DNA of 64,000 bases, from the NCBI RefSeq assembly GCF_029846715.1, contig NZ_JARVWW010000033.1, forward strand, positions 1-64,000. Reading direction: 5' to 3'. The position numbers and the translations under genes were made by a program. This document shows positions 21,047 through 29,953 of this stretch, piece by piece; positions within the stretch are counted from its first letter, which is position 1; every line of letters starts with the position of its first letter. Source of the DNA: Bradyrhizobium nivariense (lineage in GTDB: Bacteria; Pseudomonadota; Alphaproteobacteria; Rhizobiales; Xanthobacteraceae). The notes beneath the pieces are model-generated. The model worked only from the letters and a program-made list of their open reading frames with translations, was not told the origin of the DNA and made no database searches.

Positions 21047-21505
21047 TCAATTCGAGCTGTCGATCAAGCTCTCCAGCAGCCGCTTCAACTCGCTTGTCGA
21101 TTTGTCGCCGTAACTTTCGAGGATGTGCTCCTCCTGGTCGACCGCGAGCGAGTTGAGCTTCTTGCTCAGCACCTTGCCGCGATCGGAGATGAACATCAGA
21201 ACCTTGCGGCGATCGTTCGGGTCCTGCACGCGGTAGACCAGCGTATCCGAGACCATGCGGTCGATCATCTTGGTCAGCGTCGGATGATTGAGCAGCACGG
21301 CGTCCGCAAGCTCGCCCATCGAATGGCCGTTGCCATCAGACAATACCTTAAGGATGCGCCACTGCTCGACGGGCACGCCTTCCTTGCTCAACCGCAGTTC
21401 GAGCTGCCGGTTGATCTCCCGGTTGGCTTGCGCGAGCAGGTAGGCGAGGTGTTCGGTGATCGGGGTGTTCGGTTTTGCCACGGCTAAGACTTCGTCTTGA
21501 CCCAA
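21047..21505 (-). CDS. MarR-family transcriptional regulator
   Basis: 152 residues. Winged-helix core with MGELADAVLLNHPTLTKMIDRM (recognition helix) and VQDPNDRRKVLMFISDRGK (the wing, with the DxRxxxxxLT-type motif). Divergent from the AmiC-like gene with a 150-base AT-rich region containing a perfect palindrome, so it probably controls the amide cluster and itself. The effector is unknown; an amide is an obvious guess. Confidence 0.9.
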   Translation of the reverse strand: MGQDEVLAVAKPNTPITEHLAYLLAQANREINRQLELRLSKEGVPVEQWRILKVLSDGNGHSMGELADAVLLNHPTLTKMIDRMVSDTLVYRVQDPNDRRKVLMFISDRGKVLSKKLNSLAVDQEEHILESYGDKSTSELKRLLESLIDSSN

Positions 21506-21554
21506 ATGAGTGAATGTCTTGCAATCGATGCTGCATCTATATGCACTTCAATTC

Positions 21555-21566
21555 TTGAATATTCAA
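21555..21566. promoter_or_regulatory. Candidate MarR operator
   Basis: Perfect 12-base palindrome TTGAATATTCAA in the AT-rich gap between the MarR gene and the AmiC-like gene. Nearby are TGCAT-CTAT-ATGCA and ATTTT-C-AAAAT. Size and place fit a MarR dimer site; this is inference. Confidence 0.5.
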
Positions 21567-21659
21567 TATTTTCAAAATAGGATATTGCCCAACAAAAGGG
21601 CGGGTGCCGCGGCCGCCTGCTGAATGTGCTTTCAAGTCTGGTGCCAGACAGGAGTTGGC

Positions 21660-22844
21660 GTGCGCGCGACGGTAAACTTCCCGGCTCACGGCGGTCCGGC
21701 GTTGCCGCCGTCCTTGCTGTTGCGGAATCTGTCGTCGTCGGCGGCCGATGGCGCGCTGTCGCCGGACGATCATGCCTTCCTCCGGCGGCGCGGCGCGAAC
21801 AAGCTTCGCGTCGGGGGCTTCATCTGCTGCACCGGCTCGCCCGGTGTCTGGGGCCCCTGCGCGACGAGCAGCGCGCAGCTCGCGGTTGCCGAGATCAACA
21901 AGCGCGGCGGCATTCTCGGACGCGAGATCGAGCTTTCGATCTACGACGCTGGCGGCCCGCTCGACGAGGTCCTGAACCGCGCCGAGCAGGCCATCGCATC
22001 CGACGAGGTCGACCTCATTGTCGGGCTGCATACCAGCGCGGTGCGTGTGGCGCTGCGCAAGGTCACCACACGCCACCGCATCCCCTACATCTACACGCCC
22101 GTTTACGAGGGCGGCGAGCAGACGCCGGGTGTGATGGCGATCGGCGAGACGCCGCGCTGGCAGAGCCGTCCGTCGATCCACTGGCTTGCCGACGTCAAGA
22201 AGGCGGCGCGCTGGTACCTGATCGGCAGCAACTATGTCTGGCCCTGGCAGTCGCACCGCGCGGTGAAGCGCTACATCAGGGAGGCCGGCGGCCGGGTCGT
22301 CGGCGAAGAGTTTGTTCCCCTCGGCGAAGATAACCATGAGCCGCATCTGGAGCGCATCCGTGCAGCGAGGCCGGACGTCGTCCTTATCTCGTTGATCGGC
22401 ACCGACAGCATCACGTTCAATCGCGCGTTCGGCGAATGCGGTCTTGGCGCCACGACGCTGCGGCTGGCCGGGGCGATGGACGAGACCGTGCTGCTCGGAA
22501 TCGGGGCCGACAACAGCGAAAATCTGTTCTGCGCCTCCGGCTATTTCCCTGGAATTGGCTCGCGGGCCAACGACGACTTCCAGGGCCGCTATCGCGCGAT
22601 GTTCGGACCGAACGGCCCCCCGATCGGCTCGCTCGGTCAATCCAGCTATGAGGGACTGCGCTTCCTCGAAGCCGTGGCGAACAAGGCGGGCACGTTAGCG
22701 ATGGGGCCCATGCTCGCGGCCGGCCGCAACATCGTCTATGGCGGCGCGCGCGGCCCCGTCACCGTCAGGAACGGTCACACCCGGATGCAAATGTATCTCG
22801 CCGGAGCAGATGGCCTCGACTTCAAGCTGATCAAACCGGTCTGA
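21660..22844 (+). CDS. AmiC-like periplasmic-binding-fold protein without export signal
   Basis: 394 residues from GTG 21660, chosen because AGGAG lies 5 bases upstream. Type I periplasmic-binding fold of the urea/short-chain-amide group: VGGFICCTGSPGVWGPCATSS, AEINKRGGILGREIEL, and SNYVWPWQSHRAVKRYIREAGG match UrtA/AmiC/FmdD proteins. The N-terminus has no hydrophobic stretch or Tat motif in any plausible start, so it should stay in the cytoplasm, like Pseudomonas AmiC, which senses amides and restrains AmiR. No AmiR-type ANTAR protein is nearby; a MarR gene is. An alternative is a transporter component with a mis-set start. Confidence 0.8.
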   Translation: MRATVNFPAHGGPALPPSLLLRNLSSSAADGALSPDDHAFLRRRGANKLRVGGFICCTGSPGVWGPCATSSAQLAVAEINKRGGILGREIELSIYDAGGPLDEVLNRAEQAIASDEVDLIVGLHTSAVRVALRKVTTRHRIPYIYTPVYEGGEQTPGVMAIGETPRWQSRPSIHWLADVKKAARWYLIGSNYVWPWQSHRAVKRYIREAGGRVVGEEFVPLGEDNHEPHLERIRAARPDVVLISLIGTDSITFNRAFGECGLGATTLRLAGAMDETVLLGIGADNSENLFCASGYFPGIGSRANDDFQGRYRAMFGPNGPPIGSLGQSSYEGLRFLEAVANKAGTLAMGPMLAAGRNIVYGGARGPVTVRNGHTRMQMYLAGADGLDFKLIKPV

Positions 22845-22894
22845 TGCCGGCGCGGCGATGTGCATACGTCGGAATCCAAAATAATACTTGAAAA

Positions 22895-22907
22895 GGAAAA
22901 TATTTCC
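22895..22907. promoter_or_regulatory. Palindrome upstream of the amidase gene
   Basis: GGAAA-ATA-TTTCC in an AT-rich stretch about 100 bases before the amidase GTG. It may be part of the promoter of the amidase-transporter operon. Confidence 0.3.
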
Positions 22908-23004
22908 GTATGTAATATCGACGTGAAGCCGATTGGCCCGCGCCGCGCAGGCGCGACCATGAGGCTGCAATGCCAGGGATCAAGAAGCCTTTGAGGAGAG
23001 CGCC

Positions 23005-24519
23005 GTGACAGTTGTCCTTCCCACGCCAGCCCAACTTCGCAGCGTCGCCGACCAGTGCGGCCTCGCGCTGACCGATGACGATGTCGCCTCGTTCCGCGGC
23101 CTGATGCAGGGCTCGATCGAAGCCTACAATCTCGTCGGAGCCATGCCGGACGAGGTGCCGGAGGTCAAATATCCGCGCACGCCGGGTTATCGACCCTCGC
23201 CGGAGGAGAACCCGCGCAACGCCTGGTATCGCAAGTCGACCGTGAAGGGCGCCGCCAGCGGCAAGCTCAAGGGCAAGACCATAGCGCTGAAAGACAACAT
23301 CATGCTCGCCGGCGTTCCCATGATGAACGGTTCGGCGACGCTGGAAGGCTATGTCCCCGATTTCGACGCCACCGTCGTCACGCGCATCCTGGACGCCGGT
23401 GGGGAAATCCTCGGCAAGACTCACTGTGAATCCTTCTGCATGTCCGGCGGCAGCCACACCGGCGCGGTCGGCTCTGTGCACAATCCGTACAAGATGGGCT
23501 ATTCGGCCGGCGGCTCGTCCTCGGGAAGCGGCGTCGTCGTCGCGCTTGGCGAAGCCGACATGGCGATGGGCGGCGACCAAGGCGGCTCGATCCGGATGCC
23601 GTCCTCGTTCTGTGGCACCTACGGCATGAAGCCGACCTGGGGCCTCGTGCCCTACACCGGCATAATGCCGATCGAGATCTTTGTCGATCACACCGGTCCG
23701 ATGACGGCCACGGTCGCCGACAACGCGCTGCTGCTCGAAGTGCTCGCCGGCGACGACGGCTACGATCCCCGCATCAAGGCGCCCAGAGTCGAGGAGTACA
23801 CCAAGGCGCTCGGCCAGGGCGTGAAGGGCATGAAGATCGGCATCCTCAAGGAAGGCTTTGAGCAGGCGAACGCCGAGGCCGCCGTGAACGAAAGCGTGCG
23901 CGCGGCGGCCAAGCGTTTCAAGGATCTCGGCGCCAGCGTCGAGACCGTCTCGATCCCGATGCATCTTATGGGTCCCGCGATCTGGACGCCGATCGGCACC
24001 GAGGGCATGACCCAGACCATGATGTATGGCGACGGCTATGGCCTCAGCCGGTCCGATCTCTATTCCACGTCGCTGATGGACTTCCATCGCGGCTGGCGGC
24101 GCCAGGCGGACTCGCTGTCCGAGACGACAAAACTGTTCCTGCTGCTCGGCACCTACATCAACAACAATTTTGGTCCGCGCTACTACGGCAAGGCGCTCAA
24201 CATCTCGCGACGCCTCACCGCGGCCTATGACAAGGCGTTCAAGGACTACGATCTCCTCTTGCTGCCGACCACGCCGATGAAGGCGACGAAGTTGCCGGAG
24301 CCCAATGCCAGCCGCGAGGACTATGTCGCCCGCGCGCTGGAGATGATCTCCAACACCGCGCCGTTCGACATCACCCATCATCCCGCGATGTCGCTGCCCT
24401 GCGGCATGGTCGACGGCCTGCCCGTCGGCCTGATGCTGGTCGGCCGCATGTTCGAGGAATCCACCATCTACCGCGCCGCCCACGCCTTCGAGCAGATCGG
24501 CGACTGGAAGAAGATGTGA
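23005..24519 (+). CDS. Amidase (amidase-signature family)
   Basis: 504 residues from a GTG with a good ribosome site (GAGGAG, 6 bases before). Ser-cisSer-Lys triad: K96 in ALKDN, S171 in GGSSSGS, and nucleophile S195 in DQGGSIRMPS. The N-terminal helical extension (about 1-90) and the sequence around LKPTWGLVPYTG-like MKPTWGLVPYTG resemble the Rhodococcus-type amidases that hydrolyse aliphatic and aromatic amides to acid plus ammonia. Cytoplasmic. It lies between the AmiC-like sensor and the transporter, so it probably acts on the imported amide. Confidence 0.9.
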   Translation: MTVVLPTPAQLRSVADQCGLALTDDDVASFRGLMQGSIEAYNLVGAMPDEVPEVKYPRTPGYRPSPEENPRNAWYRKSTVKGAASGKLKGKTIALKDNIMLAGVPMMNGSATLEGYVPDFDATVVTRILDAGGEILGKTHCESFCMSGGSHTGAVGSVHNPYKMGYSAGGSSSGSGVVVALGEADMAMGGDQGGSIRMPSSFCGTYGMKPTWGLVPYTGIMPIEIFVDHTGPMTATVADNALLLEVLAGDDGYDPRIKAPRVEEYTKALGQGVKGMKIGILKEGFEQANAEAAVNESVRAAAKRFKDLGASVETVSIPMHLMGPAIWTPIGTEGMTQTMMYGDGYGLSRSDLYSTSLMDFHRGWRRQADSLSETTKLFLLLGTYINNNFGPRYYGKALNISRRLTAAYDKAFKDYDLLLLPTTPMKATKLPEPNASREDYVARALEMISNTAPFDITHHPAMSLPCGMVDGLPVGLMLVGRMFEESTIYRAAHAFEQIGDWKKM

Positions 24520-24550
24520 CCGAGGCATTGATGCAGGCGGACGGAACACC

Positions 24551-24608
24551 AGAGCGTTTTCGGGCGAAGTGGATACCGGTTCGCGTCAAGAAAACGCGTC
24601 AAAACAGA
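24551..24608. repeat. Short palindromic repeat, family R3
   Basis: Contains GCGTTTTCGGGCGAAGTGG, TACCGGTTCGCGTCAAGAAA and ACGCGTCAAAA; the outer GCGTTTTC and GAAAACGC are inverted. A near-identical copy is at 36529-36580. It sits in the leader of the permease gene. It is a widespread rhizobial intergenic element. Confidence 0.75.
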
Positions 24609-24619
24609 AATCTTGAGCC

Positions 24620-24642
24620 CCGTTCCGATTCAATCGGAACGG
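24620..24642. repeat. Hairpin in permease leader
   Basis: Perfect 11-base arms (24620-24630 and 24632-24642) around one base, ending 15 bases before the permease ATG and overlapping the likely ribosome site region. It could affect expression between amidase and permease, or simply be part of the repeat. Confidence 0.5.
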
Positions 24643-24657
24643 GAAAGGCTCTGCCGC

Positions 24658-25515
24658 ATGGCTAACGCGTTCGTCGCGGCGTTCGAGATCCTGAGCTTTG
24701 GCGCGATCATCGTCCTGATCGTGCTGGGGCTCGGGATCATCGCCAGCATGATGGGCATCTTCAACTTCGCGCAGGGCGAGTTCGTCCTGCTCGGGGCCTA
24801 CATCACCTATCTCGCCTACGCCAAGGGCCTGCCGATCTGGACGGGCATGATCGCGGCGCCCTTCGTGGTCGGCGCGCTCGGCTTCGTGCTGGAAGCGCTG
24901 ATCATCCGACGTTTCTACGCAGCACCCATCGTCGCCATGCTCGGCACCTATGCGCTCGGCCTGATCATCCGCGAAACCGTGCGCGGCCTGATCGGCGGCT
25001 TCTATCTCACCGTCCCGGAGCCGATCGGCGGCTCGATCGACATCGGCGCCATGCACATCTCGGCCTGGCGCTTCACCATCATCGTGATCACGCTGCTGGT
25101 GATGGGCGGCTGCTATCTGTTGCTGGCGCGCACCAGCTTCGGCCTGCGCGTGCGCGCCACGCTGGAAAATCCGTCGCTGGCGCGCGCCTCCGGCATCTCC
25201 ACGCCGCTGATTTACGGCGCCACCTTTGCGTTCGGCGCGGCGCTTGCCGGCCTCGCCGGCGCGCTGATCGTGCCGGTGTTCAGCCTGTTCGCCGATCTCG
25301 GCCTGCGCTTCCTGATCCAGGGTTTTGTCGCCGTCATGGTCGGCGGCGTCGGCTCGTTCATCGGGCCGGTCGCGGGCGCCGGCGTCATCGGCACGCTCAG
25401 TGCCGCGCTGCCCTGGGTGATGGCGCCGGTCGTCGCCGACGTCCTGGTCTTCGTTCTCGCCATCGTCTTCATCAAATTCCGCCCGCAGGGCCTCATCGCT
25501 GGAAAAGGGGTTTAG
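24658..25515 (+). CDS. Branched-chain/urea-type ABC transporter permease (LivH/UrtB-like)
   Basis: 285 residues from ATG 24658. Many hydrophobic helices; FNFAQGEFVLLGAYITY and GLRVRATLENPSLARASGI are LivH/UrtB hallmarks, and the C-terminal VMVGGVGSFIGPVAGAGVIG is the conserved last segment. First transporter gene of the operon, followed 4 bases later by the binding protein. The cluster context suggests amides or urea as substrate. Confidence 0.9.
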   Translation: MANAFVAAFEILSFGAIIVLIVLGLGIIASMMGIFNFAQGEFVLLGAYITYLAYAKGLPIWTGMIAAPFVVGALGFVLEALIIRRFYAAPIVAMLGTYALGLIIRETVRGLIGGFYLTVPEPIGGSIDIGAMHISAWRFTIIVITLLVMGGCYLLLARTSFGLRVRATLENPSLARASGISTPLIYGATFAFGAALAGLAGALIVPVFSLFADLGLRFLIQGFVAVMVGGVGSFIGPVAGAGVIGTLSAALPWVMAPVVADVLVFVLAIVFIKFRPQGLIAGKGV

Positions 25516-25519
25516 TCAC

Positions 25520-26737
25520 ATGTCCGATCGCACTCAGCTCTCACGCCGCCGCTTCCTCTCGAATTTCGCCTTTGCATCCGGCGCGGTCGCGACCGGCGTC
25601 GGCAGCTGGGTGATCCCCGCGCCCTGGGCCAATGCGGCCGAAGCCCCGATCAAGGTCGGCATCGCGACCGATCTCACCGGGCCGATCGCCTATGCGGGCA
25701 ATGCCGACGCCAACGTCGCAAAGATGGTGATCAAGGAGATCAACACGGCTGGCGGCCTGCTCGGCCGTCCGCTCGAGCTCTACATCGAGGACACCGCCTC
25801 GAACGAATCCGTCGCCGTCGGTAACGTGCGAAAGCTGATCCAGCGCGACAAGGTCGACATGGTGCTCGGCGGCATCACGTCCTCCATGCGCAACGCGATC
25901 AAGGACCCGATCGTGGCGCGCGGCAAGACGCTCTACATCTACCCGCAGCTCTACGAGGGCAAGGAGTGCACGCCCTATCTGTTCTGCACCGGACCGACGC
26001 CGGCGCAGCAATGCGACGAGTTCATCCCCTGGCTGATCAAGAACGGCGGCAAGAAGTTCGCGCTGCCGAGCGCCAACTATGTCTGGCCGCACACGCTTAA
26101 CGTCTATGCGCGCAAGGTGATCGAAGCCAACGGCGGCGAGGTCGTGTTCGAGGAATACTATCCGCTCGACCAGGTCGATTTCTCCTCGAGCGTCAACCGC
26201 ATCATCTCCAACAAGGTCGACGTCGTCTTCAACACCGTCATTCCGCCCGGTGTCGGCCCGTTCTTCAAGCAGCTCTATGAAGCGGGCTTCCTCAAGAACG
26301 GCGGGCGTCTGGCCTGCGTCTACTATGACGAGAACACGCTCAACATCAACCAGGCCGCCGAGATCGAGGGGCTCGCAAGCTGTCTCGACTATTTCAAGGT
26401 GCTGACCAAGGAGAACCCGTTCGACGCAAAAATCCAGGCGGCCTACGAGAAGGATTTCCCCGGCAACTTCCTGTTCGCCGCCGGCAGTGCTGCGACCGGC
26501 ACCTATCGCGGCCTCAAGCTGTGGGAAGCCGCCGTCAAGGAAGCCGGCAAGATCGATCGCGAGTCGGTGGCGGCTGCGCTCGATCACGCCAAGATCGCCG
26601 AAGGCCCGGGTGGACCGGCCGAGATGGTGCCGGGCAAGCGGCACTGCAAGATGAAGATGTACACCGCGGTCGCCAAGGGCGGGAATTACGAGATCGTCGG
26701 ACGCAGCGACGGGCTCGTCGATCCCAAGGAGTGTTAA
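25520..26737 (+). CDS. Urea/amide-type ABC transporter substrate-binding protein (Tat-exported)
   Basis: 405 residues. Tat signal SRRRFLSNFAFASGAVATG and a cleavage region ending ANA-AEA. The mature protein has the UrtA/FmdD pattern: VGIATDLTGPIAYAGNADANVA, INTAGGLLGRPLELYIEDTASN, and SANYVWPHTLNVYARKVIEANGGE. It is homologous to the unexported AmiC-like protein at 21660; the two may descend from one duplication, one for transport and one for sensing. Export folded by Tat fits a ligand- or cofactor-stabilised protein. Confidence 0.92.
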   Translation: MSDRTQLSRRRFLSNFAFASGAVATGVGSWVIPAPWANAAEAPIKVGIATDLTGPIAYAGNADANVAKMVIKEINTAGGLLGRPLELYIEDTASNESVAVGNVRKLIQRDKVDMVLGGITSSMRNAIKDPIVARGKTLYIYPQLYEGKECTPYLFCTGPTPAQQCDEFIPWLIKNGGKKFALPSANYVWPHTLNVYARKVIEANGGEVVFEEYYPLDQVDFSSSVNRIISNKVDVVFNTVIPPGVGPFFKQLYEAGFLKNGGRLACVYYDENTLNINQAAEIEGLASCLDYFKVLTKENPFDAKIQAAYEKDFPGNFLFAAGSAATGTYRGLKLWEAAVKEAGKIDRESVAAALDHAKIAEGPGGPAEMVPGKRHCKMKMYTAVAKGGNYEIVGRSDGLVDPKEC

Positions 26738-26743
26738 GGTGGA

Positions 26744-27850
26744 ATGCTGAAGTCGATGGGCGCAGTGAAACAGGCGATCCCCGCCGACATCGGCGGGGAA
26801 CCGGGCGTCGCAATGACTGAGCACGGACCAGCGAAGCAATCCGCTTCGGGACGAAGGGTCTTGCCGATCGTGGAGGGCGTCGTGCTCGCCGCGGCGCTGG
26901 TCGCGCCGCTGGTGCTGCAGGACTATCTCACGGTGTTCGCGACGCGGGTGATCATCCTCGCGCTGTTCGCGCTGTCGTTCGACCTGGTGTGGGGCTATGC
27001 CGGCATCATGAGCTTTGGCCAGGCGCTGTTTTTTGGCTCGGCCGGGTATGGTGTGGCGCTGCTCGCGCGCGACCTCGACATCACCAACATCTTTCTGGTG
27101 CTGCCCGCGGGAACGCTGATCGGGCTCACCTTCGCGCTGCTGCTCGGCGGCTTCCTGCTGCTGGGTCGGCACCCCTCCAGCGTGATCTTCGTCTCGCTGG
27201 GCACGCTGACCGGTTCCTATGCCGCCGATCGCCTCGCACGCGGCTGGTATTATCTCGGCGGCCAGAACGGCATCCCCTCGATCGCGCCGATGACGGTGGG
27301 TGCTTACGAATTCTCGGAAGGGCCGCCGTTCTACTATCTCGTGCTCGGCATTCTCGTCGTCGTCTACCTGCTCTGCCGCTTCCTGGTGCGCTCGCAGTTT
27401 GGTCTCGCGCTGGCAGGCTTGCGCGAAAACGAGCAGCGCATCGCCTTCTTCGGCTACAAGGCGCAGCACCTGAAGGCGATCATCTTCGCGATCGGCGGCG
27501 CGGTGGCGGGTCTTGCCGGTAGCCTTTACGCCTTCCACGAAGGATTTGTCTGGCCCAACATGGTCGGCGTCGTGGTGTCGACGCAAGTGGTGCTCTACGT
27601 CCTGTTCGGCGGCTCGGGCACGCTGATCGGCGCCGTGATCGGTGCCGTCATCGTCGAGGGTGTCAGCTTCTGGCTGTCGGACAATTATCGCGAGGTCTGG
27701 CCGATCATCCTTGGCGTGCTGCTCCTGCTCGTGATCCTGTTCCGGCCGCTCGGCCTGATTAGTTTCGTGCTCGGCGAACGCGAGCGGGTCGGCAGTTTTG
27801 GCGGCAAGTCCAAGGAGACCGAAAAGGAGAAGCGCAATGCCGCTCCTTGA
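26744..27850 (+). CDS. Branched-chain/urea-type ABC transporter permease (LivM/UrtC-like)
   Basis: 368 residues from ATG 26744 (AAGG just upstream); an ATG at 26813 is an alternative and would remove a polar lead. LivM-type helices with FDLVWGYAGIMSFGQALFFGSAGY and GLALAGLRENEQRIAFFGY, and a C-terminal polar tail rich in K and E. Overlaps the next ATPase gene by 14 bases, indicating coupled translation. Confidence 0.9.
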   Translation: MLKSMGAVKQAIPADIGGEPGVAMTEHGPAKQSASGRRVLPIVEGVVLAAALVAPLVLQDYLTVFATRVIILALFALSFDLVWGYAGIMSFGQALFFGSAGYGVALLARDLDITNIFLVLPAGTLIGLTFALLLGGFLLLGRHPSSVIFVSLGTLTGSYAADRLARGWYYLGGQNGIPSIAPMTVGAYEFSEGPPFYYLVLGILVVVYLLCRFLVRSQFGLALAGLRENEQRIAFFGYKAQHLKAIIFAIGGAVAGLAGSLYAFHEGFVWPNMVGVVVSTQVVLYVLFGGSGTLIGAVIGAVIVEGVSFWLSDNYREVWPIILGVLLLLVILFRPLGLISFVLGERERVGSFGGKSKETEKEKRNAAP

Positions 27851-28571
27851 AGCCACCGGCGTCAAAAAGATCTTCGGCAAGCTCACCGCGCTCGACGGCG
27901 CCGCGCTCACCGTCGGCGAGAACGAGTTTCACGGCCTGATCGGCCCGAACGGCTCCGGCAAGAGCACGCTGATGAAGTGCATCGCGGGGGCCGAGGTGCC
28001 GACGCAGGGCAAGGTCTCTTTCATCAATACCGACATCACCGCGTTCACGCCGACCGAGCGTGCGCGGGCCGGCATGAGCCTGAAATTCCAGATCACGTCG
28101 GTGCTGCCGTCGCTGACGCTGTACGACAACATCCTGCTCGCGCTCCAGGCGCAGTCCTCGCTGTTCGACCTCGTGTTCTCGCGCACGAGGGGGGCGCTGC
28201 ACGACCAGGTCATGACCATGCTGACGCAGTTCCGGCTGGCCGATCGCGCCTTCGACGCGGCGGCGGCGCTGTCGCACGGCCAGCAGCAATGGCTGGAGAT
28301 CGCGATGGCGCTCGCGGGCAAGCCGAAACTTCTGCTGCTCGACGAGCCGACCGGCGGCATGAGCCTTGAGGAGCGCCGCGTCACCGGCGAGCTGTTGCAG
28401 CCGATCAAAAAACATTGCTCGCTCGTGATCGTCGAGCACGATCTCGATTTCATCCGCGACATCTGTGATCGGTTGACCGTGCTCGACCAGGGCAAGGTGC
28501 TGGCATCAGGCACCGTGTCCGAGATCCAGGCCAACAAATCCGTCCAGGAGATCTATCTGCGCCGTGCCTGA
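27837..28571 (+). CDS. ABC transporter ATP-binding protein (LivG/UrtD-like)
   Basis: 244 residues from ATG 27837, preceded by AAGGAG. Walker A is GPNGSGKST, the signature is LSHGQQQWLEIAMAL (LSHGQ, the UrtD/LivG variant of LSGGQ), and Walker B is LLLLDEPTGGMS. Cytoplasmic partner of the two permeases. Overlaps the permease by 14 bases and the next ATPase by 8 bases. Confidence 0.93.
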   Translation: MPLLEATGVKKIFGKLTALDGAALTVGENEFHGLIGPNGSGKSTLMKCIAGAEVPTQGKVSFINTDITAFTPTERARAGMSLKFQITSVLPSLTLYDNILLALQAQSSLFDLVFSRTRGALHDQVMTMLTQFRLADRAFDAAAALSHGQQQWLEIAMALAGKPKLLLLDEPTGGMSLEERRVTGELLQPIKKHCSLVIVEHDLDFIRDICDRLTVLDQGKVLASGTVSEIQANKSVQEIYLRRA

Positions 28572-29259
28572 ATTTTTGGACATCAAGCATCTCGACGCCG
28601 GCTATGGCCGCAGCCAGGTCCTGTTCGACGTCAATTTCGGCATTCCCTGGCGCGGCGGCGTCGCCGTGCTCGGGCGCAACGGCGCTGGCAAGACCACGCT
28701 GATGAAGACCATCGTCGGCGAACTGCCGGCGTGGAAGGGCGAGGTCGCCTTCGACGGCCGCGACATCAGCCGCCGCGCGACCCAGGAGCGCGTGCGCGCC
28801 GGCATCGGCTACGTGCCGCAGGAGCATTCGGTGTTCGCGCGCCTGTCGGTGCGCGACAATCTCGCGGTCGGCTCGCTCGCGAGCAAGAAGGCCGACGCGG
28901 TCGACCACGTGCTGACCATCTTCCCAAAGCTCGGCCAGCGCCTCGACCAGCCCGCCGGCACACTCTCCGGCGGCGAGCGCAAGATGCTCGCGATCGGCCG
29001 CGCCATGCTGGGGGATCCCAAGCTCTTGCTGTTGGACGAGCCGACCGAAGGCGTCTGGATCGGCGTGATCGAGGAGATCACCGAGCGCCTGATCGAGCTG
29101 GCGAAAAACATCGCCGTCATCATCGTCGAGCAGCACCTCGACCTCGCGCTGCGCGTCGCAGATTACGCCTATGTGCTGGACCGCGGCCGCGTCGCGCTGC
29201 AAGGCGAGGCGGGCGAGGTGAGGGCGAATCCGGAGCTGCTGCGATATCTGGCGCCGTAG
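28564..29259 (+). CDS. ABC transporter ATP-binding protein (LivF/UrtE-like)
   Basis: 231 residues from GTG 28564. Walker A GRNGAGKTT, signature LSGGERKMLAIGRAM, Walker B LLLLDEPTEGVW. The EG after DEPT and RVADYAYVLDRGRVALQGEAGEV are LivF/UrtE features. Last gene of the transporter operon; the pair of ATPases is standard for this five-component class. Confidence 0.93.
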   Translation: MPEFLDIKHLDAGYGRSQVLFDVNFGIPWRGGVAVLGRNGAGKTTLMKTIVGELPAWKGEVAFDGRDISRRATQERVRAGIGYVPQEHSVFARLSVRDNLAVGSLASKKADAVDHVLTIFPKLGQRLDQPAGTLSGGERKMLAIGRAMLGDPKLLLLDEPTEGVWIGVIEEITERLIELAKNIAVIIVEQHLDLALRVADYAYVLDRGRVALQGEAGEVRANPELLRYLAP

Positions 29260-29307
29260 GTTGCGTTGAGGCGGCTCTGGAGCCAACTCTCGCTTGCGAT
29301 CGGACGC

Positions 29308-29712
29308 TTATGGCATGTTTCCGAGGAACGGATTGACAATGGTAAGCCCGCCGACGTTACGGCCATGCGGCATGTCTTCGCTGTAGAGCGTATCGCAGCC
29401 GGCCCCGATCGCGGCGGCGACGGTCAGCGCATCGTAGAAAGCGAAGCCATCATCTCGTGCGAGCGCAAGAGCCGCACGGCTGATCTCTGCCGTCAGCGGG
29501 AACGCCGGATCGAGCGCATTGTCGATATCATCGAACACAAGCTCGATGTCGCGCCAGCTGATCCCCTGCTTCTTGCGCAAGACGTTTGCCAGTTCGTTCA
29601 GGACTTGCACGCTGACGGTGCCGCCCTGGTTGATCAGGTCTCGAGAGATGGTTGCCTTGGTGCCGGTCTGCTGCGCGTAAACGAGAATGTTGGTATCCAG
29701 AAATGCCCTCAC
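29308..29712 (-). CDS. PIN-domain toxin, VapC-like
   Basis: 134 residues. PIN ribonuclease fold with acidic residues D6 (FLDTNILVYA), E40 (VLNELANVL), D94 (FYDALTVAAA) and D113, as needed for Mg-dependent RNA cleavage. Its ATG overlaps the antitoxin stop by 4 bases. Family members cut tRNA or rRNA and slow growth when the antitoxin is lost. Confidence 0.9.
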   Translation of the reverse strand: MRAFLDTNILVYAQQTGTKATISRDLINQGGTVSVQVLNELANVLRKKQGISWRDIELVFDDIDNALDPAFPLTAEISRAALALARDDGFAFYDALTVAAAIGAGCDTLYSEDMPHGRNVGGLTIVNPFLGNMP

Positions 29713-29945
29713 CGCTCGTTCGCCTCATCGCGATCGAACTTGTAGTCGGCAGGGAGGGGAGGCCAGTTGCGGGCGCGCATATTTTCGATTGCCCGCCGAC
29801 GACGCTCTTCCTTGGTCTCGACCTCGATCTTCCCCTTGCGGGCGGCGACGACGGCGAGTTCGTCGCCTTCCTTGAGGCTCAGTTCCTCGACCAAAGCCTT
29901 GGGCAGGCGAACCGCAAGGCTGTTGCCCCATCTGGAGACCTGCAT
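29709..29945 (-). CDS. AbrB/MazE-type antitoxin
   Basis: 78 residues from the ATG at 29945. The swapped-hairpin DNA-binding domain MQVSRWGNSLAVRLPKALVEELSLKEGDEL is typical of VapB/MazE antitoxins. The C-terminus (about 45-78), rich in R and E, would wrap the toxin. Two upstream in-frame ATGs (29957, 29966) lie inside the operator palindrome; the usual MQVS start favours 29945. Confidence 0.9.
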   Translation of the reverse strand: MQVSRWGNSLAVRLPKALVEELSLKEGDELAVVAARKGKIEVETKEERRRRAIENMRARNWPPLPADYKFDRDEANER

Positions 29946-29953
29946 CGTACACT

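Noticed and set aside
25541..27910. 789-residue minus-strand frame
   Set aside because: Antisense of the binding protein and permease genes; its charged, His-rich composition is that of a reversed GC-rich frame.
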